From Pseudomonadota bacterium (lineage in GTDB: Bacteria > Pseudomonadota > Alphaproteobacteria > Rhizobiales > Xanthobacteraceae): a DNA stretch of 6,335 nt. The stretch is taken from assembly GCA_023431725.1 (NCBI GenBank), contig JAEYVN010000334.1, positions 1 through 6,335 of the forward strand, written 5' to 3'. Made by a program: the position numbers and the translations under genes. This document shows positions 5,185 through 6,335 of the stretch, in pieces. The notes below the pieces were generated by a model. It was not told where the DNA came from. It worked only from the letters and a program-made list of their open reading frames with translations, and made no database searches. Position 1 is the first letter of the stretch; every line of letters starts with the position of its first letter.

Positions 5185-5928
5185 TCACTGCACAGCCGTA
5201 AAGAAACGCGACAGTCGCAATCCCGACGGCCATGTCCAGATCGGCTCGTTAAGTTTGCCGAGATCCCATGAACCCGCGAGGCCGACAACGCGCCCGACAA
5301 CATCCTCGGCCGGCAGCAAACCAACACCGCCCGCTGACGACGGCAAACGGCTATCGGCAGAATTGTCGCGATTGTCACCCAACACGAAGACATGCCCGGC
5401 CGGCACGAGCACTTCGTCGGTATTGTCGAGAGGCCCGATCGGGTCAGTCTTGAAGATCTGGTGCCGGCGGCCGCCCGGCAATGTTTCGGTGAGGCGCAGC
5501 GCACCGGACCGACGACCATCTCCCTCTTCGGACTGATCGATGCCATCAGCCTGCTGTCCGACGATCTTGCCGTTGATCCACAGCCGCCCCTCGCGCATCT
5601 GCACGCGATCGCCCGGCAAACCGATCACGCGCTTGACCCAGATCTGCGAGCGATCGGCTGGCGAACGAAATACGACGACATCGCCGCGCGACGGCATGCC
5701 GCCAAAGATGCGTTGCGTCGGCGGCAGTGTAAGACCAAATGGCAGGGCCAGCGACGCAGAGCTGTAGCCATAGTCGAATTTGCTGGCGACCAGTTCGTCC
5801 CCGATCAACAGCGTCGGCTCCATCGAGCTGGACGGGATGTAATAAGGCTCGGCGATTGCCGATTTCACCACCGTCAGTGCGATGATGAACGCGGCAAATT
5901 GCGCAACCGTGCGCGACAGGGTGCTCAT
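5185..5928 (-). CDS. lepB: Signal peptidase I
   Basis: Encodes a 247-residue type I signal peptidase, which cuts signal peptides from exported proteins at the outer face of the inner membrane. One N-terminal membrane helix (about 8-26) is followed by the catalytic region. PSSSMEPTL (32-40) holds nucleophile Ser35, VKRVIGLPGD (98-107) holds general base Lys99, and GDNRDNSADSR (184-194) is the conserved late motif. All key residues are present, so it should be active. The single N-terminal helix contrasts with two in E. coli LepB. AAGGAG (5941-5936) 7 bases before the ATG fixes the start, and its first A falls in the tldD stop codon. It lies 12 bp downstream of tldD, so the two are probably co-transcribed. 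The usual alphaproteobacterial lepB is in an acpS-lepB-rnc cluster, so this may be a second signal peptidase, comparable to sipS of Bradyrhizobium japonicum, which I recall as symbiosis-related. Confidence 0.93.
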   Translation of the reverse strand: MSTLSRTVAQFAAFIIALTVVKSAIAEPYYIPSSSMEPTLLIGDELVASKFDYGYSSASLALPFGLTLPPTQRIFGGMPSRGDVVVFRSPADRSQIWVKRVIGLPGDRVQMREGRLWINGKIVGQQADGIDQSEEGDGRRSGALRLTETLPGGRRHQIFKTDPIGPLDNTDEVLVPAGHVFVLGDNRDNSADSRLPSSAGGVGLLPAEDVVGRVVGLAGSWDLGKLNEPIWTWPSGLRLSRFFTAVQ

Positions 5929-5940
5929 CGTCTGGCTCCT

Positions 5941-6335
5941 TCAGCCGCCGGTGCCGCCCACTGTGATGCGATCCATGCGCAATGTCGGCTGTCCGACGCC
6001 GACCGGCACGCCCTGACCGGCCTTGCCGCAAGTGCCGATGCCATGGTCGAGCGCGAGATCGTTACCGATCATCGAGATGCGATGCAGATCGGTCGGGCCA
6101 TTGCCGATCAGCATCGCGCCCTTCACCGGCGCACCGACCTTGCCGTTCTCGATCTTGTAGGCCTCGGTGCATTGGAAGACGTATTTGCCGGACGTGATGT
6201 CGACCTGCCCGCCGCCGAAGCTGACCGCGTAAATGCCGTTCTTCACCGATGCGATGATCTCGCCCGGCTCCTTGTCTCCCGCCAGCATGTAGGTGTTGGT
6301 CATGCGCGGCATCGGCACATGGCCGTACGACTCAC
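5941..6335 (-). CDS. tldD: TldD metalloprotease, C-terminal part (5' end outside window)
   Basis: The frame enters from the right edge and ends at TGA 5943-5941, giving the last 130 residues of a protein normally about 470-480 long. The sequence is strongly TldD-like: [18 protein letters not shown] near the left of the visible part, then a glycine-rich [40 protein letters not shown], and a C-terminal [17 protein letters not shown]. TldD pairs with TldE (PmbA) to form a cytoplasmic zinc protease that digests small unfolded peptides; it is known for microcin B17 maturation and antitoxin CcdA degradation. The zinc-binding His-Glu motif belongs to the part outside the window. The internal GTG at 6318 is not the start, since similarity continues upstream (ESYGH) to the edge. 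The signal peptidase gene follows 12 bp downstream. Confidence 0.93.
   Translation of the reverse strand, partial: ESYGHVPMPRMTNTYMLAGDKEPGEIIASVKNGIYAVSFGGGQVDITSGKYVFQCTEAYKIENGKVGAPVKGAMLIGNGPTDLHRISMIGNDLALDHGIGTCGKAGQGVPVGVGQPTLRMDRITVGGTGG

Noticed and set aside
4575..5201. 208-codon plus-strand frame
   Set aside because: It lies in another frame over DUF6152 and DUF6644, is rich in Arg/Cys/His as expected of a shadow in GC-rich DNA, and has no family resemblance.
5546..6031. 161-codon minus-strand frame spanning the tldD-lepB junction
   Set aside because: It overlaps two well-supported genes in a different frame and shows no domain.

Overview
The window looks like chromosomal DNA from a GC-rich alphaproteobacterium of the Bradyrhizobium / Rhodopseudomonas / Afipia group. 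This rests on the codon usage, on the nested GC-rich inverted repeat near the left end (of a kind I associate with Bradyrhizobiaceae intergenic DNA), and on families common in that group: a DUF1127 protein beside a LysR regulator, the DUF6152/DUF6644 pair, and a type I signal peptidase next to tldD. The genus is an inference. There are no rRNA or tRNA genes, insertion sequences, CRISPR arrays or phage genes.

Left region (1-1930). About 200 bases with no convincing gene are followed by a 141-bp nested inverted repeat that ends 10 bp before the stop of a minus-strand LysR-type regulator. The regulator faces away from a plus-strand DUF1127 gene. The space between them holds a perfect 7-bp dyad with T-N11-A spacing, a second perfect dyad, and a strong Shine-Dalgarno in front of a short proline-rich frame that overlaps the DUF1127 start. 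The DUF1127 transcript ends in two perfect 10-bp stem-loops; the second is followed by a T-rich tract and is a good intrinsic terminator.

Middle region (1934-3760). One large minus-strand gene encodes a polytopic GT-C/PMT-type glycosyltransferase with no obvious partner. Its ribosome-binding site is a G-run that can pair with a C-run just upstream. A 216-bp divergent intergenic region separates it from the next genes.

Right region (3761-6335). Three plus-strand genes look like one operon: a secreted protein with two cysteine-rich PAN/apple-like repeats, a small secreted DUF6152 protein whose predicted mature N terminus is His-His, and a four-helix DUF6644 membrane protein whose start overlaps the DUF6152 stop. 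Facing them, with only 9 bp between stop codons, is a minus-strand pair: the C-terminal part of tldD (cut by the window edge) followed after 12 bp by a type I signal peptidase gene with its catalytic Ser and Lys in place.

The most interesting candidates are the PAN-DUF6152-DUF6644 cassette, which resembles in layout a periplasmic metal-binding protein plus membrane partner, and the LysR/DUF1127 control region. Neither is proven to be a new system from sequence alone.
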